DNA of 64,000 nt from Raffaelea ambrosiae (taxonomy: Eukaryota; Ascomycota; Sordariomycetes; Ophiostomatales; Ophiostomataceae): positions 1,650,295 to 1,714,294 of the forward strand of contig PCDI01000003.1 in assembly GCA_002778195.1 (NCBI GenBank). The letters are read 5' to 3'. The translations under genes and the position numbers were made by a program. This document shows, one piece after another, positions 49,911 to 59,900 of the stretch. Position 1 is the stretch's first letter. Each line of letters starts with the position of its first letter. The notes under the pieces were generated by a model that did not search any database, was not told the DNA's origin, and saw only the letters and a program-made list of their open reading frames with translations.

Positions 49911-51170
49911 ATGGTTCAGCTGCCAAAGGGAAAGTCCAAACAGCGGGAGCCGCCGCCCGTGCTCTTCGTGAACGCGTCCTCCACCACCGCGTCCACTGTA
50001 CCGCCTCCGCCTCCGCCAGTGGCCGGGCAGGGAGCCGCAGGCAGCAGTGCCGCGGGTGTCGTCAGCGGCAGCACAAGCCTCGGCGGGGCGCCTGTCGTGA
50101 AAACCAGCACGGCCTCCAGTCTGGTTCCCAGCATCACGTCGCCACTAGCCAGCAGCAGCGCAGCACAGAGCAAGCTGTCCAGCGCACCCACTCTGCCGTC
50201 GCTGCAGCGGACGACAACGCGGCTGCGCCATGAAGTGGCCGGCACCACGGGCGCAGGCACGGTGGGGTCCGTCGGCGTTCCGCTGTCGGCCGTGTCGACA
50301 AAGGTGTCGGTAGCTGATTCGCGACGGTCGGCCGGCGGATCCGAGGTCGCCGCCGCCGCCGTCGCCGCCGCCGGTGGCCCCGCCGCATCGTCCGCGGCCG
50401 TGGCGGCGGCGGCGGCAGCGGCCACCAAGTCCTTTTCTCTTCCGCTGCCGCTGCCGCTGCGGACCGAGTCGACCCGGGCGACCGATCGGTCCGACGCACT
50501 CTGGTCGGAGATGCAGGCGACGCTGGAGGAGATTGAGCTGTCCGCCTCGGAGGGTACACGCGTCTTTGGCCCCGACCACGACCGGAAGCTGGCCGAGCTG
50601 CGGCACACCCAGATTGCGCTGGCGCAGGCATGGGCGCGGAGCGAGGCAGACGATGCGATCGAGACGACGCTGTCTGCACAGGACAACGAGCTGTTGAACC
50701 CTGCATCAGCAGCCGGCAATTTGACACGGGTCACGACGGGGGTGCCGACATCCACTTCAGGTGGCGGCGGCGCAACAAAAGACGACACATCGACAGCCGG
50801 TGCCGGGGCAGGAACAGGGACAGGACCAAGCGGCACAGCAGCAGCAGTAGGGGCGACAACAGGAGCCGCCGCCGCCGCAGCAGCAGCTGGAGACGGCCCT
50901 GCGAGTACCGCCGGGACAAGTGCAGCAGGTGGCGCTGGGGTGTTGCCTCGGACCGGCGGTCAGCTGGAAGAGGAGACGCAGGTGGACATATTGTTAGCCC
51001 GGAAGCGACGCGAGGCCAACGACCGGTACTTTCAGCGTGTGAGCGAGGGCGTACTGGATGTGGTGGCCAAGCTGGAGGAGGTGGCCGACTCGATGCGGGC
51101 GGTGGAGCAGGAGAGCAAGGACATCTGGGGCGACAACGAGAGCGAGCAGCATAATGGCATCAAGGCATAA
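49911..51170 (+). CDS. Conserved hypothetical protein with C-terminal coiled coil
   Basis: 419 residues from the ATG at 49911. The frame is open another 50 codons upstream, but that part looks like leader sequence. The first 190 residues and residues about 275-350 are Ala/Ser/Thr/Gly/Pro-rich and probably disordered. Two ordered-looking blocks stand out. One is ALWSEMQATLEEIELSASEG followed by LAELRHTQIALAQAWARSEA. The other is a C-terminal helix with ILLARKRREANDRYFQRVSE and VLDVVAKLEEVADSMRAVEQ, ending ESKDIWGDNES. The heptad pattern in the second suggests a coiled coil. I think the block pair is conserved in Sordariomycetes, but I cannot assign a function. No signal peptide or membrane segment. 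Confidence 0.8.
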   Translation: MVQLPKGKSKQREPPPVLFVNASSTTASTVPPPPPPVAGQGAAGSSAAGVVSGSTSLGGAPVVKTSTASSLVPSITSPLASSSAAQSKLSSAPTLPSLQRTTTRLRHEVAGTTGAGTVGSVGVPLSAVSTKVSVADSRRSAGGSEVAAAAVAAAGGPAASSAAVAAAAAAATKSFSLPLPLPLRTESTRATDRSDALWSEMQATLEEIELSASEGTRVFGPDHDRKLAELRHTQIALAQAWARSEADDAIETTLSAQDNELLNPASAAGNLTRVTTGVPTSTSGGGGATKDDTSTAGAGAGTGTGPSGTAAAVGATTGAAAAAAAAGDGPASTAGTSAAGGAGVLPRTGGQLEEETQVDILLARKRREANDRYFQRVSEGVLDVVAKLEEVADSMRAVEQESKDIWGDNESEQHNGIKA

Positions 51171-51438
51171 CAAGCGCGGCGTTTTGCATTCTTTTAAACT
51201 GGGAACCACAACGACAGGATCGAATAGGGCTTAACAAATCCGTGCATTTTATTTTGGCAAAAGGGAGAACTTATCAATAATGAGAGAACAAAAAATGGCA
51301 TTCTACTATGGATACAAAGAATTGAAGAAAAAAAAAAAAAGGGATTGGGGGCACGGGAATATAGCAAAGGACGGCTCAATCTTGAGAGACGCCGCTCCCC
51401 GTGGCGTCCAACGTTGCGTTCCTGGACAAGAATCGAAT

Positions 51439-52193
51439 CTACTCCGACGCACTGATGGTGTACTTGGAGTTGCCGCCGGCGTTGCCCCAGCCCTCGGTGG
51501 CCAGCGTCTGGTAGTCCATGCTGCCGAGGTTCATGTTGTGGGAAGCCCAGGCGGCAAAGTGGTTGGCCACGGTGACGGTGCCGCCGCTGGGCCGCTTGTC
51601 CTGGCGGACGGAGATGTACTGCCAGAACGTGGTGGTGCCGGCAATGGACGGCTGGTTGACCTGCTGGTGCTTCCAGATGTCGTAGGTGCTGCCGTCGCTC
51701 TCGAGGGTGCCGATCTTCTGGCCCTGGGCGGCGCCTTGGCCGTTGCTGTACTCCTGGATGTAGTACTCGACCAAGGGGCTGCGTGACCAGCCGTAGATGG
51801 AAACGAGCACGGTGCCGGAGGAGGCCGTGGTTGAGCCGGTGAATGTGATGTTCCTGGGGGTGTAAGCCAAGGCTGTCTTTCGACTAACAGTCTTCGTTGC
51901 GTGAAAGACAAGAAGAAAAAAAAAAGTCCGTCTTACCTCTTTGTTCCCGTCTTCCACCCCTTGCCGACGACAAAGTCGGCCGCTCCAGAGAAGGTGACGG
52001 AGTAGCCGTCGGAGGCCGGCTGGAAGTTGACGCTACCGCCCGTCTTGTAGTTTTGGGTGTAGTCCTGGCGGGCTTCCAGGCCGCTGGGGCCGCCGAGCTC
52101 AAAGTCGGGGAGGTCTCTGTCGTCGACAACCGGGACGGCAAAGACGCCGGCCACCGCGGAGAAGGCGAGGGCAAGGCGGGCGAAGGCAACCAT
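51439..52193 (-). CDS. Endo-1,4-beta-xylanase, glycoside hydrolase family 11
   Basis: Two exons, 52193-51937 and 51853-51439, joined over an 83-nt intron (GTAAGA...CCCAG), 223 residues, normal for GH11. A signal peptide (MVAFARLALAFSAVAGVFA) precedes a short propeptide ending in EAR. The beta-jelly-roll then starts with NYKTGGSVNFQPASDGYSVT. The join gives GTKRNITFTGSTT. The catalytic nucleophile Glu lies in PLVEYYIQE, and the acid/base Glu in the terminal LATEGWGNAGGN segment. IYGWSRSPLVEYYI, DGSTYDIW and FWQYISVRQ are standard GH11 blocks. The secreted enzyme cuts xylan in plant cell walls. The last strand has an unusual GWGNAGGNSKYTISA instead of the common GYQSSG form. Confidence 0.96.
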
Positions 52194-53650
52194 GGTTGTG
52201 ATTTGTAAGAAGAATATATGCACCGTAGGCTTTTTGCAACTGGAACTAAGCAACAGAAAACGATGTCTATTCTTTCCAAGACCTGTTTTGTACGCGTACG
52301 AAGAAGCAAGAGCCAAGAAAGATGGACTCCTCGTCCTTTATAAAGTTGGTCATTGGTGCGGATAATCTGGAGCAAAGGAAGAGGAAGAAGAGGAGAAGAA
52401 GGAGGAGGTGAATGGTGGGCACCAAACAATTGCAGAATTTGGAAATTGAAGACATATTGCAGGGCATATTGCAGGACATATATGTACACAAGGAGGGATC
52501 ATCCGTGCCTTGCTCCTGGCTTTTGTCAAGGATGCTCCGTACTTTTTCTATCTACGATTCTTTCAGGTCCAGATCCACGTTCATCGCCCCATGTCCCATG
52601 GTTTGTCTTCTTCGTCTAACCTTGCTGTTAGGCACAAGACGACAAAACTCATGCCTGCTGCCCAGGCAGAGCGAAGCCCATGTCTCCCTTTGGGGGGGGA
52701 GGGGGGGGTTGGCTCCGAGCAAGACGAAGAACCGTGTGTGCGCGAGTGTGTTTTTCCTCGCATACATTGAAAAGCAAATGGAACGAACAAACAAGCAACT
52801 TAAATAAAGCACATATACACTTTACAGAGGAATACCCGGCGGGTAGTCTGCCGATTCATAGTAGAGACTGCCGGCCTGGGCGGGCCAAGCATAACAGCCG
52901 AGAACAAACAAGCACTACGCTAGTGCCGCTGGGAAGGGGAAAGGGAAAGGAGGCAAACGGCTGGGGGGGGGGTTGAGCCGGCAAACGAAGCGGTGGTGTG
53001 GTCTTTGCAGGGATGGCCTGTCCCCCCCTTTTTGGTGTTCGTGATAATGACTCGTTAATATCTATTTCTTTCCCAATGGACAAATGACAAAAGCATTGGC
53101 AGCATGCGAACGGACTCAATAATCTTCCATGAAACAGAACGAGTCTGTTCCCGTGCGGGCTTTGTGAACGATGTTTCTTTGGAACTGCAACCCTACCATT
53201 GCTGTTCGTGTAGCCTGGCGGGCCCTGGTAAGATGAGAAAGGGGCAGCGCACGGCGCCTCTGGACCCGTTTCCGGATCCGTTTGCATGTCACTCTAGGTG
53301 TCCACGTGATTAGAGGCTACTCCACGTGACTCTTTACGCCAAGCGACGTCATGACGCTCTGACCTCGTTCACCCCATTGGGGGCCCCTCTGTGGATAAGT
53401 GGGTCATGACGAGTAAGCCGTCCGGAAGCGATGGGGGCTGCCGCTGCCCGCATTTGGGGGAGGGTCGCATGCTTTCTGCCTGAGGAAAAACGGCAGGAAA
53501 CCTTGACCAGCCCATCGACAACAACTATCGACGACTATCGACGACTATCCACGACCATCGACGACATCTCTAGTCCGCCCACAAACATACTCTACCCAAC
53601 CGAAACAAAAACGCGAAACGATCTTCAAAGACATTCACGAATACTCCAAA
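52194..53650. promoter_or_regulatory. Divergent region between xylanase and protease-inhibitor genes
   Basis: About 1.46 kb between opposite start codons of two secreted-protein genes. G-runs lie at 52691-52709 and 52964-52974. Repeated CATATTGCAGG words occur at about 52450-52480 (plus strand), and a short GAC-type repeat is at 53517-53567. I did not find a convincing XlnR GGCTAA site. No gene was seen. Confidence 0.45.
53517..53567. repeat. ACTATCGACG tandem repeat in the inhibitor gene leader
   Basis: Four to five imperfect copies of a roughly 10-nt ACTATCGACG unit about 85-135 bases before the inhibitor start codon. Confidence 0.75.
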
Positions 53651-54023
53651 ATGAAGGTCTTCTCCATCTTTGTGGCCGTCCTGACGCTCGTGGCGGGCGC
53701 TGTCGCGGTCGACCTGCAGAAGAGCGTGGTGGTGACGTACCCGAGCCAGACGCCGGACTGGGTGGTCAACGAGGCCAAGGATGCGATCGTCCAGGCCGGG
53801 GGTGTGATCACGCACGAGTACAACCTGATCAAGTACGTTGGCGATGTCTCTGTTGCCGTCCGAGGGCGGGCAACGGGTAGAACAACACGAAGAAACGATG
53901 GCTAACGATCCCTGTAGGGGCTTTGCGGCGACGGCCGGCGAGAAGGTCCTGGAGTCGGTCAAGGCGATGGGCAGCAACTACAACGCTCTGGTGGAGGACG
54001 ACAAGGTGGTGTCGGTCAACTAA
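53651..54023 (+). CDS. Secreted inhibitor I9-domain protein (subtilisin-propeptide-like protease inhibitor)
   Basis: Two exons, 53651-53832 and 53918-54023, joined over an 85-nt intron (GTACGT donor, GCTAAC branch word, TGTAG acceptor), 95 residues. A signal peptide (MKVFSIFVAVLTLVAGAVAV) precedes an I9 fold: KSVVVTYPSQTPDWVVNEAK, then GGVITHEYNLIKGFAATAGE and the tail NALVEDDKVVSVN. The pattern matches the propeptide of subtilisin-like proteases and the free-standing inhibitors Pbi2 of yeast and POIA1 of Pleurotus. There is no protease domain behind it, so it should act in trans or as a chaperone-like inhibitor. Unlike yeast Pbi2 it has a signal peptide, suggesting a secretory-pathway or external target. 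Confidence 0.88.
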
Positions 54024-55318
54024 GGGGGAAGGCATGACGGGGAAGGACTCGGGCGAAGCGAGGTTGAAGATCCAAAGAGAGTTGTTGGAAGGGGGGGGGG
54101 GAGGACGCCTGCGGGACCTCTGCTCGTCCCGCAAACGTGCACCTGACATGTCGATAACGACCACATTTTTCGAAAGAATGCATTTTATGCTGGCTGCATA
54201 CGACGACAACATCGGGCGCCTGGGTTTACTACAGCAGAAAGCCGGGTGGTGAATCGAAGCATACGAGGACACTCGTGTTTGTACATACAGAATAGCAGAA
54301 TCTACCAGGCTTCGTTTCAGCTCGTTGTTGGGAGTGTGCTATCAGTGCCAAAAAAAAAAAGTAGAAGATCGGCACAGAGCCAGCCATTCATCCTCTGCGT
54401 GTTCGTATCATGTTGTCTGTTTGGCCGTGCAGAACGTCCACTTCTGGTGAGACTCAGCATACCCGCTTGTGGCATATCACTGTAGCCGAGCCTTATTTCC
54501 GGACTCCCGGCTACCACCGTATTTCCTCCTTTCTACATAGCACTATGTATTAGTTATGTCTCCCTTGTTCTGTGCAACAATCCTCGAACAGCCACAGTAT
54601 CACAACTATTTCCCCCCCTCCGCGCGCCTCCCTCACCGCTACGAATGCTACGAATAAAGGCACGCTCTTTCGCCTATTAGGCCTTTCCCTAGCCCTCCAA
54701 CAACCCTTGCATGAACGTGGCTCGCAGGGTGTTGGACGCCTAGATTGGAGTGGCGCTGGGCCTACTACAGTGTTGACGGGTGGGTCCCCCATCAGGCGGG
54801 CAGGCACTAGTGTCGCATTATCGAGGCTTCCACTTGCAGGCCGACAATGAAACACGAAAAGCAGAGCCGGATCCACAGGCACCACTCCCCCCCCCCCCAT
54901 TCAATTCTGCCAGAGTCTGAGAGTTGTTGTGTGTGTTGTCTGGAGTTGCCTGGAGTTTTTTTTTGTTCTTGTGCGTGTCTGGGAGTGCGTCTCGTCTTTT
55001 TCTCGTCTTTTTCTCTGCAGATGGGCATCTTTTTTTTCTCGTTCTTGTCCGACTGAAGCCGGCGACGAGGTTTTTTTTCGTTTTTGAGAGTTTGCCAGTC
55101 GATTTCGCGTCTTCCTGGACGTCTTCCCGAGTCTTCCCTATTTTGACGACGTCTCTCCGCGGTCGTGACAGGCTCCCCCCCTTGCAGACCGTACCGTCCG
55201 CCGCCTTACCCGTCCGTCTGCCCGACCCGAGACAGACACCTTCGTGATACCTTTTTTTTTTTTTTCTTTTCTTCTTTTCCTTTCTCCGATCTCTCTTTTC
55301 TTCTCCGCACAACAAACC
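54024..55318. other. Intergenic region between inhibitor and HOOK genes
   Basis: About 1.3 kb between two plus-strand genes. G-run at 54091-54101 and C-run at 54887-54897. The last 300 bases before the HOOK start are strongly pyrimidine-rich (repeated CTCGTCTTTTT near 54990-55012), typical of a fungal promoter or leader. No supported gene. Confidence 0.45.
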
Positions 55319-58188
55319 ATGCCTTACCAACAACACGTGCCCATCAGCCGAGCGGCGCAGGCCGCGCTCCTCAAATGGGTCAACACGTTTGCCCTGGACC
55401 GCCGCGTCGACCGGCTCGAGGACCTCGCCGACGGCCACGTCTTTGCCCAGATGCTGCACGACCTCGACGCCGAGTATGACCCGGCGGAGCTGGAGCAGAA
55501 CGCGGGCTCGTCGGCCTGGCTGACCAACAAGCGCAACGTCCAGTCGGTCTTCAAGTCGTTGACCAAATACGTCATTCACAAGGACACGAGCGGCGCCATT
55601 GAGTTCCTGCCACGCACCGTCGACTTCCGGGCCATCTCGGACAACCTCAACGCGGACAGCCTAGCGCAGGTGGGTATTGCCGGGTGCATGCTTTTTGGGG
55701 GGGGGGGGGGGGTTGTCTGTGTATTTCGTTTGATCTAACCTTTTCTTTTTTTTCTCTTCTTAGATCATCGCTCTCTTTGCTGCCGCGGCCATGCTCGGCG
55801 GCCACAACACCAAGTACATCCCCATCATGCGCGACACCCTCTCCACCAGCGAACAGGCCGAGATCATGGCAATCCTGCAGCAGAAAGACGACCAGCGCCG
55901 GCGGCTGGCCGAGGCCAGCGGCATCGGCGGCGATGGGAGCGTCGGTGGTGGTAGTGGTGGTGGCGGCCTGGACGGGGCGCTGTTTGGCGAGGTGGACGCG
56001 GCGGCGCACGACCCGGGCCTCGTGGCCGAGGCGCAGCTGGCGACGCTGGCGGCGGACTACGACCGGCAGAGCAAGCGGCTGGCGGACTCGAACACGCGGC
56101 TGGAGCACCTGCAGATCACGTACGAGCAGATGAAGGACGAGCTGGAGCGCAAGGACCGGGAGCTGGACCTGGAGCGGGCCAAGTACGGGGCCAGCGAGTC
56201 GCAGCTGACGCGGGACCTGCAGGACAAGCTGCGCGAGCAGGACGAGCTGATCAGCAACCAGGAGGCGCAGCTGGAGGACGACCGGCAGGCCAAGCAGCGG
56301 CTGACGGCGGAGAACGCGCAGCTGGCCAAGAAGGCGGTGCTGGTGGAGCAGCTGCAGGACCAGGTGCAGGAGCTGCGGCACGCCAACGACGAGCTCAGCA
56401 AGAAGGCCAACACGATCGACCGGTACAAGCAGAAGCTGGAGGCGCAGCGCGGCATCGAGACGGACCTGCAGAACGCGCTGTACGAGCTGGCCCAGAACAA
56501 GGAGGGGCTCAAGGAGCTCGAGGCGCTGCAGCAGCGCACCGCGCAGCAGCAGGCCACCATTGAGCGCTTCCGCGAGATGGTGTCGGGGCTGGAGCAGCAG
56601 ATCGAGGAGAACCGCATCCAGAAGACGGCCATCGAGGGCGACATGTACACGGCCCACGTCCAGCTCGAGGGCCTCAAGGAGCAGAACACCAACAACGAGG
56701 CCCGCATTGCCGAGCTGGAGCAGCAGCTGCTGAGCGGTGGCGGTGGTGTGGGCGGCGGCCACGGGGGCCGGGCCAGCTCACCACCCGGAGGCGGAGGAGG
56801 AGGAGGAGCGCATGCCCTGGGCCCGGACGGCAGCAGCCGGCTGGGGCTGAACCTGGAGGAGGAGCTGCAGCAGCACGCGGCGGACCCGGCGGCGATGGCG
56901 GCGTACAAGGTGGAGGTCTCGCGGCTGCGGGCGGAGAACAACGTGCTGCGGAGCAAGGTGGAGATGGGCTCGGAGAACGACCGGCTGCGGGCGGACCTGG
57001 AGATGGCCAAGACCAAGGAGGAGGCGGCGCGGCGCAAGTACAGCGAGATTTTCGAGAACTACGCGCTGCTGGAGACGCAGATGACGGCGCTGCTGGGCGG
57101 CGGCAGCGGGATGACGGCGGCGGCGGTGGGCGAGACGCAGCGGCGGCTGCAGGAGACGGCGGCGGCGCTGGAGCACTACAAGGCGTCGTCGCGGGACCTG
57201 GGCGCGCAGCTGGCGGACCGGACGCGGGAGCTGGCGCGGCTGCGGACGGAGGTGGAGGCCGGGGCCAAGGGGGCGTCGGTGGAGCAGGCGATGGCGGAGC
57301 TGCGGGCGACGGACCAGTTTGTGGCGGACTCGCTGACGCGGGAGCTGGAGTCGCTGCGGATGGACTACCGGTCGGTGCAGGTGGACAAGGAGCACCTGCA
57401 GCAGCAGCTGATCGAGGCGCTGGTGAGCAAGGACGAGCTGCGGCAGACGATGGACCGGGAGACGCGGGAGGAGACGCAGATGCGGCTGCTGCAGCCGCCG
57501 GGGCTGGGCTTTGTTGTGCCGCCGATCTCGCCGATGCCGCCGGGTCTGAGCACGGAGGAGCAGCTGAAGAAGTCCACCGAGAAGGTGGAGAAGCTGCGGA
57601 CAGCCATGAAGCAGTTGAAGAAGGTGAGTGAAGAGAGGAGGAAAAGACGAGCGAAGCGAGGACAAAGAACGAGCGAGGAAGAGAAGAAAAACGAGCGAAG
57701 CGAGGACAGAAAAGCGAAGCGAGGGAGAAAAAAAAGAGAAACGAGCGGAGCGAGGAAGAGAAGAGAAACGAGCGGAGCGAGGACAAAAAACGAGGACAAA
57801 AAAGACTAACCATGCTCTCTTTTAGCAATACGACACCATCACGGCCGACCAGGTCGAGACCCAGCGCAAGCTCAAGGCCACCGAGGCCAAGGCCAAAGAG
57901 GCGACGGCCGCGCTGATGCGGACAACAGCCACAGCCGCAGCCTCGGCCGCGGGCGGAGCGTCCCACGCGTCCCACGCGTCCCACGCCTCGTCCTCCTCGG
58001 CCCGAGACACCCCCGAACAGCGCATGATCCGCAACCTGCAGCGCGAGAACGCCATGATCGCGACGGCGTGGTACGACCTGACGAGCCGGCTGCAGAGCAA
58101 CCACGTGGTGCTGCAGCGGCGGCAGGACATGCCCAAGAGCTGGCTGAACAAGCAGCGGCAGATGGTGAATGCGACGCCGCGGAAGTAG
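55319..58188 (+). CDS. HOOK-family protein (dynein/early-endosome adaptor, HookA-like)
   Basis: Three exons, 55319-55669, 55764-57623 and 57826-58188, 857 residues; both joins are phase 0. The N-terminal Hook domain (about residues 8-165) includes ALLKWVNTFALDRRVDRLED and, across the first join, NADSLAQIIALFAAAAMLGG. This region resembles a calponin-homology fold and binds dynein light intermediate chain in known Hooks. From about residue 200 to 700 the protein is nearly continuous coiled coil rich in Glu, Leu, Gln, Arg and Lys, with two Gly-rich breaks. The C-terminal exon has a His-Ala-Ser repeat and ends with a TPEQRMIRNLQRENAMIATA segment and MPKSWLNKQR, matching the cargo-side end of fungal HookA. 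Its likely role is linking early endosomes to dynein and kinesin. Confidence 0.93.
57640..57800 (+). repeat. Purine-rich degenerate repeat inside HOOK intron 2
   Basis: The 202-nt second intron consists mostly of imperfect copies of an ACGAGCGAAGCGAGGA-like unit (copies near 57668, 57699, 57740 and 57767). The unit is free of pyrimidine tracts until the short stretch before the acceptor. Confidence 0.8.
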
Positions 58189-59900
58189 GAGCAGGACCTC
58201 GGCGGCGGCGGCGGCGACGACGACGACGACGGCGACAGCAGACGAAGACGACGACGACGACAACAACAACAGCAACAATAGCGACGAAGCGACGCCAGCA
58301 GCAGCAGCAGCAGCCGTGGTGGTGGTGGTGTCGGCAGGCTGTGGAGGCGTGCTCGACAGTGGTCGAGGGAGGTGTCCCGAGCCTGGTGCCGAAATTGGCC
58401 CCCAAACTGGCCCCGAAACTGGCCCCGGCTAGGAGGATGGCCGTCCTGGTGGGCGGCCGTGGCTCTCTTGCCTCTGGCGGCGCGCTGTGGACGGGGACAG
58501 CTGCCACCACGACAACGACCACGCCCACACGGCGGCGGAGGAGGACACGACTACGATGAGCACATGCGCATGACCCGCATCATCCCCGCGAGACAAAACG
58601 GCATCGACGACCACCACGGCTGCTCTGCAAACAGGCACGACGCCTCGTCCGTCTTGTTGTCCGGCCCATGGTCGCCCACACTGCATCTTTTCTTCTAGCA
58701 TTGGCGGTATTTTTGTTTTGTTTTGTTTTTTCTTTCTTTTTTTCTTCTGCTTTTTGTTTCGTCTGCTTTATTTTCAAACGAAAGACCAAACGACAGAGCG
58801 AGATGATCGGGACACAACACATGGGCATGGAAGAACGACAAAGCGCGTGTTTCACTTTGTCTGTTTCTTTTTTCTTTCTTCTTCTTTTCTAGCCTGTACG
58901 AAACCTGCGTAATGGACCAAGAGTTCCTCCCACCCCCCTTCCCCTTCCCCCAAGCCGTATACAGATATACCCCCTTTTTTATAGTATTATGGTTTTGTTT
59001 TTTGTTTCATTGTTTGTTTTCCTGCTAGCATGAAAGCGAAATTGAGAATTCAAGCAAACCAAAGAACATAGAGTTATTCATTTATTACGCTACAGACAAT
59101 CCATCATTCTGAGAAAAAAGACAGCTCGACTGTCTAGAGCAGCCAGTTCGTGACCACCGTTGCATTTTCCGTAAAGCACACATTCACAACTGTTCAGAGA
59201 CAGGTGGTTGTTAATATGGGTTGGTGTATTCTTCATTGTCTGATGACCTTTTTCAGACCAGACAGAAAAGGCAAACAAAAGGAAGACGGGCAAGATCTGG
59301 AAGAGATCCCTCTGCCCCGGCCTGCACTCCGGTAAAAAGGTCTCCACCAAGCCCTTTGCCTTTGTCCCCTCCTTGTTTGTTTCCCTCCGCACCCCCTTTT
59401 ATGAAGGAGAGCCAACCAACCCGTTTGCTTCGTCTACTTACGATAACAGGCTGCAAAAATAAGACGTATAACACAGGTATGTGAAACGAAGAAAAGCACG
59501 AAAAAGCACGAAAACCAGCAACAGGAAAAGCAGAGCAAAACGAGGACAGAAAACAGAAAACAGAACGTGAGACATGCAATAAATAGACGCAACTCGCATA
59601 AAGCAGCAGGAAAAGGCCCCCCAAAAAGAACAAGAATTACCCCGATGCCCTCCCACCAGAGGTTTGTCTCGATTGAGAATTCCCATATGTGCATTTGCCT
59701 GATCACCCCCTTCCCGTCTCTAATGCATTTTTTCGAGGTACTTTTTTTTTGGCTTGAGAGTTTTGTTGATGGGGAATTTGTTTTTTCTTTTTTTTTTTCC
59801 AGTTTCTTTTTTGGGGGGGGAGGTTGTGTTGTGTTGAATATTGCATGCAATCTCCTGTGGGGTGTGAACACTGCATGCAACCTTTTGCAGTCGCTCCCAT
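58189..59900. other. Convergent intergenic region, HOOK / HECT ligase
   Basis: About 1.7 kb. Directly after the HOOK stop come GGC, GAC and AAC triplet runs (58200-58280) and a three-copy 12-nt repeat at 58391-58426. Further on the DNA is AT-rich with T runs (58726-58770, 58973-59010, 59781-59800). Short frames only; the region suits two long 3' UTRs. Confidence 0.45.
58391..58426. repeat. Three tandem 12-nt units
   Basis: GAAATTGGCCCC, CAAACTGGCCCC and GAAACTGGCCCC follow each other without gaps, about 200 bases after the HOOK stop codon. Confidence 0.9.
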
